Source: CAIPVR01 sp049316905
GTDB taxonomy: Bacteria; Actinomycetota; Acidimicrobiia; Acidimicrobiales; Microtrichaceae
Direction of reading: 5' to 3'
Assembly: GCA_049316905.1 (NCBI GenBank)
Contig: JBMOJH010000066.1
Location: forward strand, 1-18,644
Length of the DNA: 18,644 nucleotides
Shown here: positions 17,809 to 18,644 of the stretch, in pieces
Layout: the number at the start of each line of letters is the position of its first letter
Position numbering within the stretch: the stretch's first letter is position 1
The notes under the pieces: generated by a model
What the model saw: the letters and a program-made list of their open reading frames with translations, nothing else
Told to the model about the DNA's origin: nothing
Database searches by the model: none
Made by a program: the position numbers and the translations under genes

Positions 17809-18498
17809 GTGACCGACGCGGACCCGGCCGGCGGGCCGGCCACGCCGACGCTCCGCCAGGAGGGCGACGTCTGGGTGCTGCACCTCGGCGACGGGGAGAA
17901 CCGCTTCCGGCCCGACTGGGTCGGCGCGATCACCGAGCACCTCGACCGGGTCGAGGCACGGCCGGCGCCGCGGGCGCTCGTGACCACCGCCGGCGGGAAG
18001 ATCTGGAGCAACGGGCTCGACCTCGACTGGATCGGGGAGCACCCCGACGAGGCCGGCCCTTTCCTCGCCGACGTGCACCGGCTGTTCGCGCGGTTCCTCG
18101 GGTCGTCGGTGCCGACCGTCGCGGCCATCGGTGGGCACGCCTTCGCGGCGGGCGCCATGCTCGCCACCGCCCACGACGACCTGGTCATGCGGGCCGACCG
18201 CGGGTACTTCTGCGTGCCAGAGGTCGACCTGGGTCTGCCGTTCACCGAGGGGATGAACGCGCTGCTCCAGTCGCGGTGGTCGAAGCGCACCGCCCACGAG
18301 GCCATGACCACCGGGCGGCGCTACGGCGGGGAGGAGGCGCTCGCCGCCGGGATCGTCCAGGAGGCCGTGCCGGCCGACGAGGTCCTGACGCGTGCGTTCG
18401 AACGGGCGACCCGTCTGGCCGGAAAGGACCCGGCCACGTTCCGGGCCATCAAGCAGCGCCTGTACTCGCACGCCCTTTCGGTGCTCGACCCGGACTGA
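17809..18498 (+). CDS. crotonase-family protein, probably enoyl-CoA isomerase
   Basis: A 229-residue enoyl-CoA hydratase/isomerase fold protein, acting on acyl-CoA in the cytosol. The oxyanion-hole segments are KIWSNGLDLDW (64-74) and AAIGGHAFAAGAML (105-118). CVPEVDLGLPF (135-145) contains E138 at the position of the single catalytic Glu of delta3-delta2-enoyl-CoA isomerases. The first hydratase Glu position (in GGGCELA of hydratases) falls at about M117, so a hydratase is less likely. It is shorter than typical hydratases (about 255-280) and resembles the short plant/animal ECI group. The GTG at 17809 begins 1 base after the aroC stop, which implies translational coupling. I see no metabolic reason for pairing with aroC. 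Confidence 0.85.
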   Translation: MTDADPAGGPATPTLRQEGDVWVLHLGDGENRFRPDWVGAITEHLDRVEARPAPRALVTTAGGKIWSNGLDLDWIGEHPDEAGPFLADVHRLFARFLGSSVPTVAAIGGHAFAAGAMLATAHDDLVMRADRGYFCVPEVDLGLPFTEGMNALLQSRWSKRTAHEAMTTGRRYGGEEALAAGIVQEAVPADEVLTRAFERATRLAGKDPATFRAIKQRLYSHALSVLDPD

Positions 18499-18541
18499 GC
18501 CGAAGTCGCCGGCCGGGAGCAGATCCGGAGGACGGCACGCC

Positions 18542-18644
18542 ATGGCCCGCTTCCGCGGAAGCGGCCGGGACGGCATGAGCGGCCCATATCCGGCGTTCTG
18601 GGGCACCCGGCCAGTCGTGCTCTCACGCGCCCAGATCGAGGTGC
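18542..18644 (+). CDS. start of an unrecognised gene, cut by the window end
   Basis: An open frame begins with ATG at 18542 behind GGAGGA (18527-18532, spacing 9) and runs without a stop to the end of the window (34 codons). The visible N-terminus contains GPYPAFWGTRPVVLSRAQ. I do not recognise the family. A second in-frame ATG (18575) is less well placed. It lies 43 bases after the crotonase gene with no terminator between, so it could belong to the aroC operon. Confidence 0.55.
   Translation, partial: MARFRGSGRDGMSGPYPAFWGTRPVVLSRAQIEV
18547..18564. repeat. perfect 18-bp palindrome at the start of the last gene
   Basis: CCGCTTCCGCGGAAGCGG reads the same on both strands and covers codons 2-8 of the partial gene. 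With no loop bases it is better suited to a protein dimer or to chance than to an RNA hairpin. GC-rich sequence raises the chance expectation. Confidence 0.5.

Noticed and set aside
14709..18311. Upstream extension of the second membrane protein into an 1800-codon frame
   Set aside because: It runs antisense to aroC and out of frame through the paralogue; the GTGA overlap start at 14708 explains the gene.
18396..18405. GTTCGAAC palindrome in the crotonase gene as a possible SOS box
   Set aside because: The half-sites are in the wrong order and spacing for GAAC-N4-GTTC, and the position is inside a gene.

Overview
This is a high-GC window with very densely packed genes. It looks like an actinobacterial chromosome, and my best guess is the Acidimicrobiia or a related deep-branching lineage. 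The reasons are GTG starts with 1- to 8-base overlaps or gaps inside operons, a UvrA that reads like the mycobacterial family, a Gram-positive/actinobacterial-type LexA box (CGAAC-N4-GTTCG), and short or leaderless promoters. The taxonomic call is inference. I see no IS element, CRISPR array, tRNA or rRNA gene.

Layout from left to right. (1) A terminator of an off-window gene, then a FAS1 (fasciclin) lipoprotein gene on +, closed by a strong hairpin. (2) On -, uvrC followed by an overlapping small methyltransferase gene. (3) A 222-base divergent region leads into nadA (+), which overlaps a second methyltransferase gene by ATGA. (4) The 3' end of that methyltransferase overlaps a pair of coupled family-2 glycosyltransferase genes running the other way. 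(5) Divergent from these is a polysaccharide flippase gene (+), whose 3' end overlaps a polyprenyl-phosphate sugar-phosphate transferase gene (-). (6) uvrA (-) has a perfect SOS box and a candidate promoter directly upstream. (7) Two tandem paralogous multi-spanning membrane proteins follow (-), with GT-C-glycosyltransferase-like motifs. (8) Divergent from these are aroC (chorismate synthase of a cyanobacterial/plant-like type) and a tightly linked crotonase-family gene (+), then the start of an unrecognised gene cut by the window end.

Two themes are interleaved. One is nucleotide-excision repair (uvrC, uvrA; no uvrB here). The other is cell-surface glycan assembly: an initiating phosphoglycosyltransferase, two GT2 enzymes, a flippase, a glycan-cluster-type methyltransferase and two GT-C-like membrane proteins. 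Housekeeping genes for NAD (nadA) and chorismate (aroC) sit at the edges. The most notable points are the tandem membrane paralogues, the lineage-atypical AroC, the SOS box on uvrA, a UvrA that lacks N-terminal cysteine ligands, and two tail-to-tail gene overlaps (37 and 53 bases) inside the glycan locus. I found no clear evidence of an entirely new defence or mobile system.
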